Below, in pieces: positions 1-9,500 of a DNA stretch of 32,442 bases. Each line of letters opens with the position of its first letter. Position 1 is the first letter of the stretch. The notes beneath the pieces are model-generated. The model did not search any database. It was not told where the DNA came from and saw nothing but the letters and a program-made list of their open reading frames with translations. Origin of the DNA: Parachlorella kessleri (Eukaryota; Chlorophyta; Trebouxiophyceae; Chlorellales; Chlorellaceae); assembly GCA_001598975.1 (NCBI GenBank), contig BBXU01002964.1:1-32442 (forward strand), given 5' to 3'. Position numbers and translations under genes: made by a program.

Positions 1-14
1 CGGGCGAACTCGTC

Positions 15-60
15 GCCCCCGAACCCCCCCCCCCCCCCCACCCCCCACCACACACACACG
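15..60. repeat. C-rich tract passing into a CA repeat
   Basis: A run of C interrupted by single A residues is followed by alternating CA. It is simple-sequence DNA with no gene. Tracts like this slip easily, so its length may be unreliable in the assembly. Confidence 0.85.
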
Positions 61-225
61 GCCCGGAAAATTGACGAGGATATATAGATATTGACACTGG
101 TCAGCGGCAGCAACAGTCATCTGCCACTTGCACCTAGCCAATGTTATGAAAATCGGGGAATAGGAACGCAGGATAAGTGCTCTACAAGCTATAGAGCGTA
201 TTTCCTGACCAATTGTCATCCCTTC
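61..225. other. Short spacer upstream of the first tRNA gene
   Basis: AT-richer non-coding sequence with no recognisable gene or repeat. It would contain the 5' flank of the first tRNA-Val gene. Confidence 0.5.
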
Positions 226-299
226 GGTCTGATGGTGTAGTTGGTTATCACGTTCGCCTCACACGCGAAAGGTCCCCAGTTCGAACCTGGGTTAGACCA
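226..299 (+). tRNA. trnV-CAC: tRNA-Val (anticodon CAC), copy 1
   Basis: A 74-nt cloverleaf that decodes GUG. The acceptor arms (226-232 with 292-298) pair over seven positions with one G-U. The D-arm carries the A-box-like GTGTAGTTGGTTATCAC stretch. The anticodon stem TTCGC/GCGAA encloses a seven-base loop with CAC at 260-262. The T-arm CCCAG-TTCGAAC-CTGGG contains the Pol III B box. Position 299 is the discriminator A, and the terminal CCA is not encoded. There is no intron. A second, base-identical copy lies at 1024-1097. A T-run follows immediately, as expected for Pol III transcription. Confidence 0.96.
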
Positions 300-303
300 C
301 GTA

Positions 304-308
304 TTTTT
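304..308 (+). terminator. Pol III terminator of tRNA-Val copy 1
   Basis: Five T residues start five bases after the tRNA discriminator base. This is the usual RNA polymerase III stop signal. Confidence 0.7.
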
Positions 309-345
309 GTTTTGTTTGGCCGGCGCGCACACCACGCCACAGCCA

Positions 346-425
346 TCATTTGGGCTTCGCAACCAATTCCTTTCCACACTTGCCGCTGGTACGCCTAGCA
401 GTACGCTGGGTGTATAGCCTCTGCC
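346..425 (+). repeat. Dispersed repeat family, copy 1
   Basis: This segment recurs, inverted and with few differences, at 7367-7446. A shorter copy lies at 2103-2148 and a more diverged inverted copy at 17508-17573. The best conserved core reads GCCGCTGGTACGCC, followed by GCTGGGTGTA and then AGCCTCT. I see no protein domain or tRNA-like box in it, so its class is unknown. Confidence 0.75.
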
Positions 426-1023
426 TCATCCATTGTAGATGGGGAAATTGCGGTGCACACCATCGGCCACACCACCAGTCATCAACGGTGCTGCAGTGTC
501 TGGCAAGCATGGGCAAGGGATACGAAACACAGCTTCACACTCCGATGTGAACCCCTGAACTTGCTGATGCGGTTCTGGCTGGCCTAGGAGCGTGGGCTTA
601 TTCGATTCTTTCAAAGCGTGTCCCCCTCTACCAAGTTTTAACGCCAGGCTACGCATGAGACATCCACAATGAAATGCATGTGACAGGAAGGGGTCAAGCA
701 CTTGGGCGGGTGCACCTATGTCAATAAGCAGACAGAATTGAGGAGGAGATTCGAAGGGACAAAATGGAAGCATTCGGCATTGATGTGCACTTGGGCATCT
801 GTGGCAGGCACATATCACATTACAAAGTATTTTGCTAGCTCCATCACAAAGTATGTTGCTAGCTCCATCTTGGGCAGATATCACCTCAGCACGATTCCTG
901 GGCAGAATGTAGCGCGCCGCCCCCGCCGCCCCCCCCTCCCCCCCAAACCGCCGGGTAGAAGGGTCTCGCAAAACGGGTTTCGCCGATATAGGGATGCTAT
1001 TGAAACCCGAAGTCATCGCCTCT

Positions 1024-1097
1024 GGTCTGATGGTGTAGTTGGTTATCACGTTCGCCTCACACGCGAAAGGTCCCCAGTTCGAACCTGGGTTAGACCA
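1024..1097 (+). tRNA. trnV-CAC: tRNA-Val (anticodon CAC), copy 2
   Basis: Identical over all 74 bases to the tRNA at 226-299: same arms, CAC anticodon at 1058-1060, and same T-loop. Only a few flanking bases are shared, so this is a duplicated gene and not a recent large-segment duplication. A T-run follows at 1102-1105. Confidence 0.96.
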
Positions 1098-1101
1098 TGA
1101 C

Positions 1102-1105
1102 TTTT
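1102..1105 (+). terminator. Pol III terminator of tRNA-Val copy 2
   Basis: Four T residues start five bases beyond the discriminator base. This is the minimal Pol III stop signal. Confidence 0.6.
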
Positions 1106-1330
1106 GTTGGTGCATGTTTTATCACAGCTAGTACCCCGTGACAGTGGCTTCCACCTGTGCCAATTGCACCTCAGTGGTGCCTCTATCGTATTCCATTTCA
1201 TAGCCCCAGGGAAAGGGGCTGTTGCAGGAGGCACCTACACTAGATGGTGCACACGGAGTCTTAAGATGTGGGGGGGATGTACCCCTCGCAAGCCAAGACG
1301 GAAGGCCATCTGACCCTGGTTGTGATTGTT

Positions 1331-1992
1331 ACGGAGTAAGTGGGGGACGCGCCCGCGCGCGGCCCCTATTATACTCAGTATAGTTTTCGATCTGACGGAA
1401 AAAATGAGCCAACCCGCCGCCACTCTTTGGACCGTGCTCGCGAGCGGTGGGGCCGTTGTTGGGACATGTTGTTTCGGTGGTAGGAGGGCCTGGTCGTGGG
1501 CACGGAGCGTGCTGTCTGTGGTTGAACATGAGCAGCTGTGCAGCGAGCCCGAGCCCGTGATACGGTCGGAATCCGTTCAAAAAATACCTAAGCGCCGCCA
1601 CTGCTGTGTTCTTGCTTTGTAAAAGACCGTTTGGCGAGCATTGTGCGTCAAGTGGGGGGGGCCCTGGAAACTCCCTGCGTCGCGTCGGGCGCCGAGGGAC
1701 GAGGCGAGGCATGCGAGCAGCACCACGAGATACCGCTGTTCTTGCTTGGATTTCCGGTTTAGGGGCACCTTTTTGATGATCGTTGCAATGACCGGTGACG
1801 GTAGTTGAAGAATGTGTGAAGAGATAGGGAGCAGACGCTCACGGCGAGCCGGGCTAAGGGACGACAGATGGGTGGTATCTGCTGACGAGGCGTCCCAGTC
1901 AGCAGTGGCCGCCAAAGGTGGCGGCGCCTCAAACTACGCATTTGTTTGAGGAGTGTACATATGTGTCTCTTAGCTTCAGCCACTTACTCCGT
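1331..1992. repeat. Possible element bounded by 13-bp inverted repeats
   Basis: ACGGAGTAAGTGG at 1331-1343 is matched exactly in reverse complement at 1980-1992. No target-site duplication is evident, and the inner sequences next to the repeats do not pair further. A non-autonomous element is possible, but chance is not excluded. Confidence 0.3.
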
Positions 1993-2102
1993 TGCACCGT
2001 GCGCGCGTGTGCGCAGGCCGAAAAAACTAGTTACATGTGCCACTTAGAGTTCCCTGGTGCATGCTAGGATCCCAGGTAGAAGGGTATTAGGAGGGCCATC
2101 TA

Positions 2103-2148
2103 GGCTTCGCTACTAAACTATCCAAGCTGCCACTGGTACGCCTCGCAG
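2103..2148 (+). repeat. Dispersed repeat family, copy 2 (partial)
   Basis: It begins GGCTTCGC and ends CTGGTACGCCTCGCAG, colinear with the first half of the copy at 346-425. The part carrying GCTGGGTGTA is missing, so the copy is truncated. Confidence 0.6.
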
Positions 2149-2186
2149 GAAGTTGCTCATGGGCTTTTAGGATGTCCTTGAGAGGG

Positions 2187-2428
2187 GGTTTACATCCCAG
2201 CCAATCAACCGATTGGCACTTTTTTGCCACGTCAGCACGGATTCCAATGGCCAATCGATTGATTGGCGATTGGGGGTCGGGGACCCCAAATGGGCGTTTG
2301 ATTGGTCGATCATTTCCTGATTGTTTGCATGTTCCCAGCACCCAACTGCTTCCGAGAAGCATGCTGAAATGAGTAGATTCCCTTGCAATGAATCTGATAC
2401 CACTGGTTGATTGGCTGGGATGTAAACC
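2187..2428. mobile_element. MITE-like element with 24-bp terminal inverted repeats
   Basis: The left arm 2187-2210 (starting GGTTTACATCCCAGCC) is the exact reverse complement of the right arm 2405-2428. The 194-bp interior has no coding frame of note and is itself rich in CCAATC/GATTGG palindromes, so a transcript could fold into a long hairpin. The size and perfect arms fit a miniature inverted-repeat transposable element. No clear target duplication was seen. Confidence 0.75.
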
Positions 2429-2519
2429 GGGCCTTAGGCCGGTTAAACATGATTGGTTATGGACTGTGTGGTGCTGGGAGCGAGTTGACTTTACTCCTCC
2501 AGTGTGCACTGGGGCTCCC

Positions 2520-2777
2520 TACCGTAGTGGCTGAGCAATTCCGACCACCAAAAACTAAAAATAGGGGTCTGGTCGAAGTGTTTTAACAATACCAAACCGG
2601 CCTGGTCGAAGTCATGGAAAAATTCTGGGGAGCGGGAAGTGCCAGGGCCCCTAAGCCAAACTCTGGGTGGTCGAGGGCCTGGAACAATTGATCCCTGGGG
2701 TTGGTCGAAGCATTATTTAGAGCGAAAATTAGCTCGACCAGGGGGGGGGTGGTCGGAATTGCTCAGCCACTACGGTA
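2520..2777. mobile_element. MITE-like element with long inverted repeats and TA flanks
   Basis: The left arm 2520-2549 is the exact reverse complement of 2748-2777. If the outer TA on each side is read as the target duplication, the element is 2522-2775 and starts CCGTAGTGGCTGAGC. That is the insertion pattern of Tc1/mariner-type (Stowaway-like) miniature elements. The interior repeats GGTCGAAG or close variants about four times. No transposase is encoded, so it would depend on a copy elsewhere. Confidence 0.8.
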
Positions 2778-3278
2778 ATCCCACTCCCCATGTGCACTGG
2801 TTGGACGGGTTTTGGGAGTTTCCCGGCAGAAACCCATGCACCCCAGCCCCAGATCGAACCCCGGCCGATATACTAGCTGGGCTGCTTGGAGTAGGTGCCC
2901 AGGTTGAGGATTTGAGCCTCCATATCCATTGAAGCGGGGGCTAGCGGGCCTTGTGATGAATGGGGTGGCGGAAAGCTAGTAGCGCTCGAGTGGTGCATGC
3001 CATTAAACTGGTCACCGTCAGTGTGTCAATCCTAGCTGTGATTTCAAGACCCAAGGTCGTTCCCATGTGGTGGGGATCCAGTGGTTCAGCCTGCAGCAAA
3101 CGGTAAGTATCTGCCTGCCTAGTAGCAGCCTGGTTGAGATTTCATTCCTAGATGTGACAAAATTGTGACTGACCCGCAAGGGTGGTGGAAAGCCGCAAGA
3201 CTGGACTAGACTAGGGTAGTTGTGTTAGATAGACTTCTCGGGTCATCAAGGGTGGGAATGCCTGCGGTGGCACTGGTC

Positions 3279-3352
3279 GGTCGGATGGTGTAGTCGGCTA
3301 TCACATCTGCTTTACACGCAGAAGGTCTCCAGTTCGATCCTGGATTCGACCA
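3279..3352 (+). tRNA. trnV-TAC: tRNA-Val (anticodon TAC)
   Basis: A 74-nt cloverleaf that decodes GUA. The acceptor stem is GGTCGGA with TTCGACC (one G-U). The anticodon stem TCTGC/GCAGA encloses TTTACAC with TAC at 3313-3315. The T-arm is TCCAG-TTCGATC-CTGGA. It shares the D-arm framework with the two CAC genes but differs in the acceptor, anticodon and T stems. It is therefore a distinct isoacceptor and not a decayed copy. T-runs follow at 3353-3356 and 3359-3363. Confidence 0.95.
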
Positions 3353-3363
3353 TTTTACTTTTT
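3353..3363 (+). terminator. Pol III terminator of tRNA-Val(TAC)
   Basis: Two T-runs (four then five T) follow the tRNA directly and give a strong Pol III stop. Confidence 0.65.
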
Positions 3364-3373
3364 CCATGCTTCC

Positions 3374-3553
3374 GCTCTCCGGGTCTCCTCAAGGCTGCCA
3401 GGGCGCTGGAGCCGCGGTCACTTGCGTGCTTTCCAAAGCCTGGCCCATTACCCCCCATTTGCAGCTCTCCGGGTCTCCTCAAGGCTGCCAGGGCACTGGA
3501 GCCGCGGTCCCTTGCGTGCTTTCCAAAGCCTGGCCCATTACCCCCCATTTGCA
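3374..3553. repeat. 90-bp tandem duplication, two units
   Basis: Units 3374-3463 and 3464-3553 differ at only two positions. Each ends in a pyrimidine-rich run followed by ATTTGCA, and the next base is G, so each boundary looks like a 3' splice site. The unit length is a multiple of three. It lies directly upstream of the first predicted exon of the Rav1-like gene and could be a duplicated intron/exon edge or non-coding sequence. Confidence 0.9.
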
Positions 3554-3582
3554 GCACAGAGTTGCATGTTAACCACAGCACC

Positions 3583-6500
3583 ATGCTTGCCTTTGAGCAG
3601 GGCTCGAGGACCCAACCCGCAGCAGGAGCGGTGTCTCAGGGCGGCTGGTCGCGCCTTGCCCAACTGCCGGGGTCACAGGCGCCCTCCGGTGTCTCCTGCC
3701 TCTGCCTCCTGGAGCCCTTGGGTGCATCAAGCCTAGCGTGCCTAGCAGCAGCAGGTGGTGGTGGGGAACTCTTCACGCTTAGCCCTGCTGTGCGTCCCCA
3801 AGTGCGAGGTGGCCCGCCAGCTTGCACCTTGGCCAGGTGAGCCGTATTTTTATGACCCTCTGGCAGCAACTATGCAGCCTGCAGCGGGGGGAGAAGGGCG
3901 ACTTAGCCGCAGTAACAGCCCTCTTGAAACTGCAGTGCAACAGCCCATATGTTCACTTGACTCTGCGCCGCCATGCATGCTTTGCCGGTGCACAGCATCT
4001 TCGCAAGGCAAGCAGTGCACTGCCTTGGTTTCTCTGCAGGTGGGTGCTAGACCAGGCAGGGCCGCTGCCACAGTATCACCCAGCTGTGCTGGCGGCGCTC
4101 ACGCTGGCAGGCAAGCTGGAGGCTGTCACGGCGGTGCTCCACTCCCTGCTGACCTGGCTGCTGGCCCTGCGGCAGCGTGCAGCTGCTACACAGCAAGGAG
4201 GCGAGGGAGGCTCGCTACTGGATGGCAGGGAGGGTCCTGGAGCAGCTGGACTGCCTGCAAGCTCGCCACCAGCTAAGCCACCCCTGCGGGGCCTGGAAGG
4301 TTCAGGGACGGCTGTCATACAAGCACCAACTTATATGGGTGAGTTGTTTGACCTCTTAACCCGCGGGCGATGTACGGCAAGCCCGCGGACGATTCCAAAC
4401 TTGCGGTCACTTGGTGCCCTGGTTGCTGTTGTCGAACTTGCTGCTGGCACCCCACTCCTGGCCCTGGCAAGGGAACTGCTAGCATGCCCGCTTGTGAGGT
4501 GGTTGCGCCTCGGGTTGCGCTGCACTATGCCTAACGTTGCTGCGTAGTTGTGCTGCTGCAGAGGTGCCGCTTGCAAAGCTGGTTGGCGGTTTTGAGGACG
4601 CGCAGCAGGTGGCGACCGCAGCCGCGTCCTACTCCGCTGCTAACACCCCGCTGCCAACCTCTCAAGCTGAGACACGTGGTGCAGCCAGCCTTGCAGCAGG
4701 GAGGGGCCTGGACTCATGCTCCTTGGGTCAAGGCTGCCAGCCCGCGCAGCAGCAGAGCCTGCCGGGTAGTGACGGCGCAGCGCCACACTTGCAGCTGAAC
4801 ACGGGCCAGCTTGACATGGGGGCCTTTGGCATGGACAGCTTCGGGGTGTCGCCACAGCCAGCACCAGCAGCACCGGCACAAACGGTGACCTCTCGTCTAG
4901 AGACCGGGCACTTAGACATGAGCGCTTTTGGCACGGACAGCAGTGGCGGCATGGCAGCAGCCTCTCGCGAGTCACCAGCCTCATCACAGGCAAGGCCAGG
5001 CAGGCGGCAACCTCAAGCAGCGCCCTTGATAGACACGGGTCAGCTGGACTTGGGTGCTTTTGGTATGGACGGCTTTGGTGCGTCTGCCGCGGAAAGCCAC
5101 AACGCAGGACCAGGACAGCCAGCTGCGAAGCCCCTAGAGACTGGCCAGCTGGACATGGCTGCATTCGGGCTCGACAGCTTCGCCGCCGCGGCTTTGCAGC
5201 CTGCAGCGGCAAGGCAGCAGCCAGCAGCCCCGCAGGGGGCAGCTGCCGGCGCAGTGGAGACTGGCCAGCTGGACCTGGCTGCATTTGGCATGGGCGCCTT
5301 TGGTGGGGAGCCGCCACCAGGGCCAGTTCTGCTGCAGGTCAACCCTCCACCAGCCTCGTCCCCAGCTGGAGCAGTCGACTCTGGCCTGCTTGACATGGCT
5401 GCCTTTGGACTGGGAGGCTTTGGCGGCTCACCAGCAAACACAGCTCAGGCCCCGGCCGCGCCCCTGGCACCAGCAGCAACAGCGCAAAGGCCGCTCCTAT
5501 CGCCAGCAGCGACCGGGTCAGGCTGGGACGCCAGCCCACCAGCGGCAACGACGGCGACGAGTGTGGCGGGGGCAGCAGCAGCAGCAGGACGCCACCCTCA
5601 AGCTGCCCAGCGACCGCTGCCGAACCCGTCGCAGCAGCTGGTGCCAGCTGAGCAGCTGCACCCCCTCACCCCGCCCATGGCGGAGCAGTTGGCAGCAGAG
5701 CTAGCCAGCTGGCGACGCCAACAAGCCGCCCACGAGGAGCCCGCTGCGGCTGACGGTGTCACCTGGTCCACAGCTGCCGCCCAGCCGGCCTTGGAAAGTC
5801 TTGCTGCTGGGGGTGGTCCTGCTGATGCTGGAGGGCTCTCCTTCAGCCGCCTGGGACTCACTTTTGAGGAGTTGGATGCCCTGCTGGCCTTCGTACGGGC
5901 CATGGCGCCTCATAGCACCTCCAGAGCAGGCACAGCAGGCGCGCCTGTGGACACCTGCACGGCCCACTTCCTGCGTGCCTTGGCGCTGGCACTTGCCAGC
6001 TCAGCAGGCGCTGGTGCCACCAGCTACCAGCAGCAGCAGCAACAAGGCTCGAGCTCTGCTCCTAGTACAGCGCCCGGCCAGCCTGGCAGTAGCGCTAGCA
6101 GCGCAGGACGCGGGCTGGGCGGCCCCTCCCAGCTGGCTGGCAGTAACAGTTTAGGCCAGGGGAGCGCTGGGACGAGCTCCAACCTCTTCCAGGGGCCCGT
6201 CAGCTTGAAAAATGCGGCAGGGGTGGAGTTCACGGTGCCGCCGGCGAGCTCTGCGGCACGGCTTGTGCCCGGGGGGCAGGCCGACAGGGGGGCCAGCACG
6301 GCGCCGCTGGAGGAGGAGTGGGGCCTGCAGCCCGGGCTGAGCACCACCGCGGTTCTCTGGGCTGTGCTGTCAGGTGTGCCACCTTGTCCTGGCACCCAGT
6401 TGGGAAGGCGGGCTGGCTGCTGTGCAGGCGCCATTGCTTCAGTTCCCTGCAGCAGCTGCCAACCATGGCTTCGTCCGTGCATTCCCAGATCATCTTATGC

Positions 6501-9500
6501 TGTCACACTGGCGCCAGTGGTCATCAATTTTGACTACATCACTACAGCCGCAACTGAGGGGAGAGGGGGGGGCTGCTGGTGGTCGACTGCCTGAGAGTAA
6601 GCCAAATAGCTATAGACCAAGCCAGGAGGTGTGTGCAGGCAAGGTCTTGTGGGACTTCGATTTGTGTGCTGTGCAGGCACACAGCAAGCGCTCCTGGACA
6701 GCGCTCTGGGCGGGGTGCAGCAGGCACACGAGGCTGCGAAAGCTGAACAAGCCCCCTCAGAAGCCACTTTCCTGGCAGTGAAGCCCCCAGGTAAGCCTCC
6801 CAGGCAGCAGGTACCTGTGCCATCTGGCCGACTCTAAGGCCGCCTGCCAAACAGCATATAGCATTTCACAGGGCTGAGAACAAGTAGCGATAAAGCTTGA
6901 AAAGCGCAGTGGGGCAGTTGGGCGGCCTGATATACATTCTGGCTCACTTTTGCCCTTAAAGTGATAGTTTGTATAGCCCAGTGAAGCGAGAGCTTGGTCA
7001 GTTGCAATGCCGCTGTGCTGACGGGGATGCCAGTGGGGGAGGCACATTTCGGTCTGGTGCAAAATTCCCATCTGTGAACGAAAATCTTTACACGGCAGTG
7101 CTGGCCTTCTTGGGCCCATTATCACTTGCCGCAGACATGAGTCAGCAGGCCAGCTGGGAGGCGCTGCGCGCGCTGGGCGCCGGCTTCTGGCTAACGGACC
7201 CTGACCTGGCGCGCAGCGTGGCAGAGCGCCTGGCAAAAGCCCAGTTTGCGGCGCGGCGCAGCGCTGACGACTGTGCGCTGCTGTATTGTGCCCTGGGAAA
7301 GACGGCTGTTCTACAGGTGCGGCCGTGGGGGCACATGGACAAGTGATACCCTGCAGGCAGGCTGGGAGAGGCTGTACACCCAGCGTACTGCGAGGCGTAC
7401 CAGCGGCAAGTTTGGAAAGGATTTGGTGGCGAAGCCCAAATGACACTCTCTGGGACGCCTGCCCGATGCAACGGCAGTGCAAGCAACAGGCATGAAAGCA
7501 GATGGGGGCAAGAGGATTTACCTGCAGAGCGAGGCATAATAGTAGGCGAAGGAGAGTCAGTAGCGGCTGGGGGGGAGTTGGTATGACATGTACGGGTTTA
7601 CATGAGCTCCTGCCCATCACAACATGTGGGCGAGGGCCAGTATGAGAAATGAGCCATGCAGGGTCCTGCAGAGAGAGGCCTCCTGCACCTCCTCCAAGAT
7701 CCCCCGGGGGCCTTGAAGTGGGTGCACAAGCCATGAGCAAGGCCCGCAAGCGGTGGGGCCCTTTCAGTGGGCCGCCGCATCCGCTCGCTCTCTGTCTCGC
7801 ATCACATTGCACCGGTTTCCCAGCCCCGCCCACCCAGCTTGCTGCAGGGCCTGTACCGCACCACCCAGAACCGGCGGCTGGCCGACTTTCTGTCCCGCGA
7901 CTTCTCTCAGCCTGCAAACCGCCAGGCAGCCAGCAAGAATGCCTTCGTCCTGCTCGGCCAGCATCGCCACTCATTGGCAGCCGCATTCTTCATCTTAGGT
8001 GGGTGTCTGACTGTGCATGGGAGGCATGTTGCTGCATGCTGTGCAGGACATTTGGTTGCTGTAGGAATGTTCGCGGTTCGCTGGTATTTCGCTGCTTTCT
8101 ATGGCTGGCTCGCCCTCAGATGGTTTGGCAGGTATCCTTATCCTTCGTGTAAATAAGCAATGCCTTAGTTCCACATCCACAGGCCTACGTTGAAGGATAT
8201 ATATATATATATATATATATGGATATAAAGAGGTGGGCTGTTCTGTGGGGTTTGATACTGCACAAGTTGATGCAGGAAAGTTATCTCACATGCCTCTGTG
8301 TTTGGAATGGCTTGGGGGTGTGTGTGTGTTGAGGGTGGGTGGGTGGGTGGGAGGGGGGCGGGGGGCCGCAGCTCCGTCGCAGCTGAGCATGTGCGCACCC
8401 ACATATAGTTGCCCTGATGCATTGAATCTCCTGCAGGTGGTGCGCCTGAAGATGCTGTGGGTGTGTGCGCGCACGAAATGCACGACCCGCAGCTGGCCCT
8501 GCTGGTCTGCCGGCTCCTTTGGGGCCCCGGCAGCGCTGCTGAGCGCAAAGTCCTGGAGCGCGACTTGCTGCCTGCGGTACTGCAGCAGTACCAGGATGGC
8601 CGAGGGAGCCCCTGGTCTGGCAGTGCTGGCAGGGACAGCGTGGGGCAGCAGGGGAGCTTGGCCCCTGGCTCTGCCAACGATGCTTTGCCCTTGCGCCCGA
8701 GCCTCGCTGGCCCAGCACCCGGCGCGGGATCTGGTGCTGTTACTGCTGCCGGGACGCTGCTGGCAGCAGCGGAGCCCAGCTTGGGCGGTGGGGCAGCCCC
8801 AGCAGCAGCAGCAGCAGGCGGGGAAGCTGCCCCTGCTGAGGCGCTCTGCAGGTGGCTGTTGGGGGATGCAGCTGGCGCGGTCGTGGCGCTGCTTGGCGGC
8901 GGGAGCCCAGCAACTGCCGATCCGGGGGGCTTGCCTGCCTCAGCGCAGCAAGCAGGGCAGGCAGCAGCAGATGCAGCACAGCTGCTGCCGCTCCTTGGCA
9001 TGATGCTGCCGGTTGCTCAGCAAGCCAGCCCGGGACGGGGAGGTAGCGCTGGCCTGCCAGCCAGGCATCAGCTGCTGCGCCTGGTTTGCCTGCGCTGCCT
9101 GGCAGCTGCGGACGTGCTGCAGCGCAGCGGCATGCCTGCGCTGGCTCTGAGCCCAGCGCTCGCAGCACGCAAAGCAGAGGCACTAGCAGCAGCTGAGCCT
9201 CGCAGGATGGCAGGACAGGAAGAGCAAAAAGAGGAGCGGGGGGTGGTGCAGGGGCGGCTGGAGGCGACAGCTGCTCTGTGCCTGCTGCGGCATGTCATGC
9301 ATGCTGTGGCACAGCAGCCAAGGTCCAGCTGGCGGGGCGCAGCTTTAGGGCACCTGTCAGAGCTGCAACAGTTGGGGCTCAAAGTAAGTGGCCAGCCAAC
9401 GACTCACTTGTAGCAGCAGTTGCGCTTGCCTTGAACGTGTACGAGTTATGGGCTCTCCAAGCGCGGTCTTTTGGTGGTTGTGTTTTGTAACTCAGCTAGT

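Larger units (their letters stand above)
300..1023. other. Non-coding spacer between the two identical tRNA-Val genes
   Basis: No convincing exon. The long minus-strand frame across 426-1115 translates to unbiased, non-repetitive sequence with no domain, and it runs through the antisense of the second tRNA. Apart from the dispersed repeat copy at 346-425, I see one near-duplicate phrase (AAAGTATTTTGCTAGCTCCATC, then a similar AAAGTATGTTGCTAGC) at about 823-867 and a C-rich tract at about 910-950. Confidence 0.5.
1098..3278. other. Gene-poor, repeat-rich stretch between tRNA genes
   Basis: No exon could be supported on either strand. Open frames here are short, lack domains, and do not join through splice sites of matching phase. 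The recognisable content is a possible 662-bp segment bounded by 13-bp inverted repeats (1331-1992), a dispersed repeat copy (2103-2148) and two MITE-like elements (2187-2428 and 2520-2777). If the downstream Rav1-like gene has further 5' exons, I do not find them here. Confidence 0.55.

Noticed and set aside
426..1115. 229-codon minus-strand open frame
   Set aside because: It covers the antisense of tRNA-Val copy 2 and low-complexity DNA, with no domain and no phase-matched partners.
1326..1622. Possible small gene (98 codons)
   Set aside because: No domain, no repeat of usage seen in true exons, and several overlapping frames on both strands of similar length.
2840..2940. tRNA-like GATCGAACCCCGG stretch
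   Set aside because: A B-box-like string is present on one strand only. No acceptor, D or anticodon stems can be formed around it.
6757..7986. 409-codon minus-strand open frame
   Set aside because: It crosses three plus-strand Rav1-like exons with clear family motifs and two introns. Its translation has no recognisable domain.
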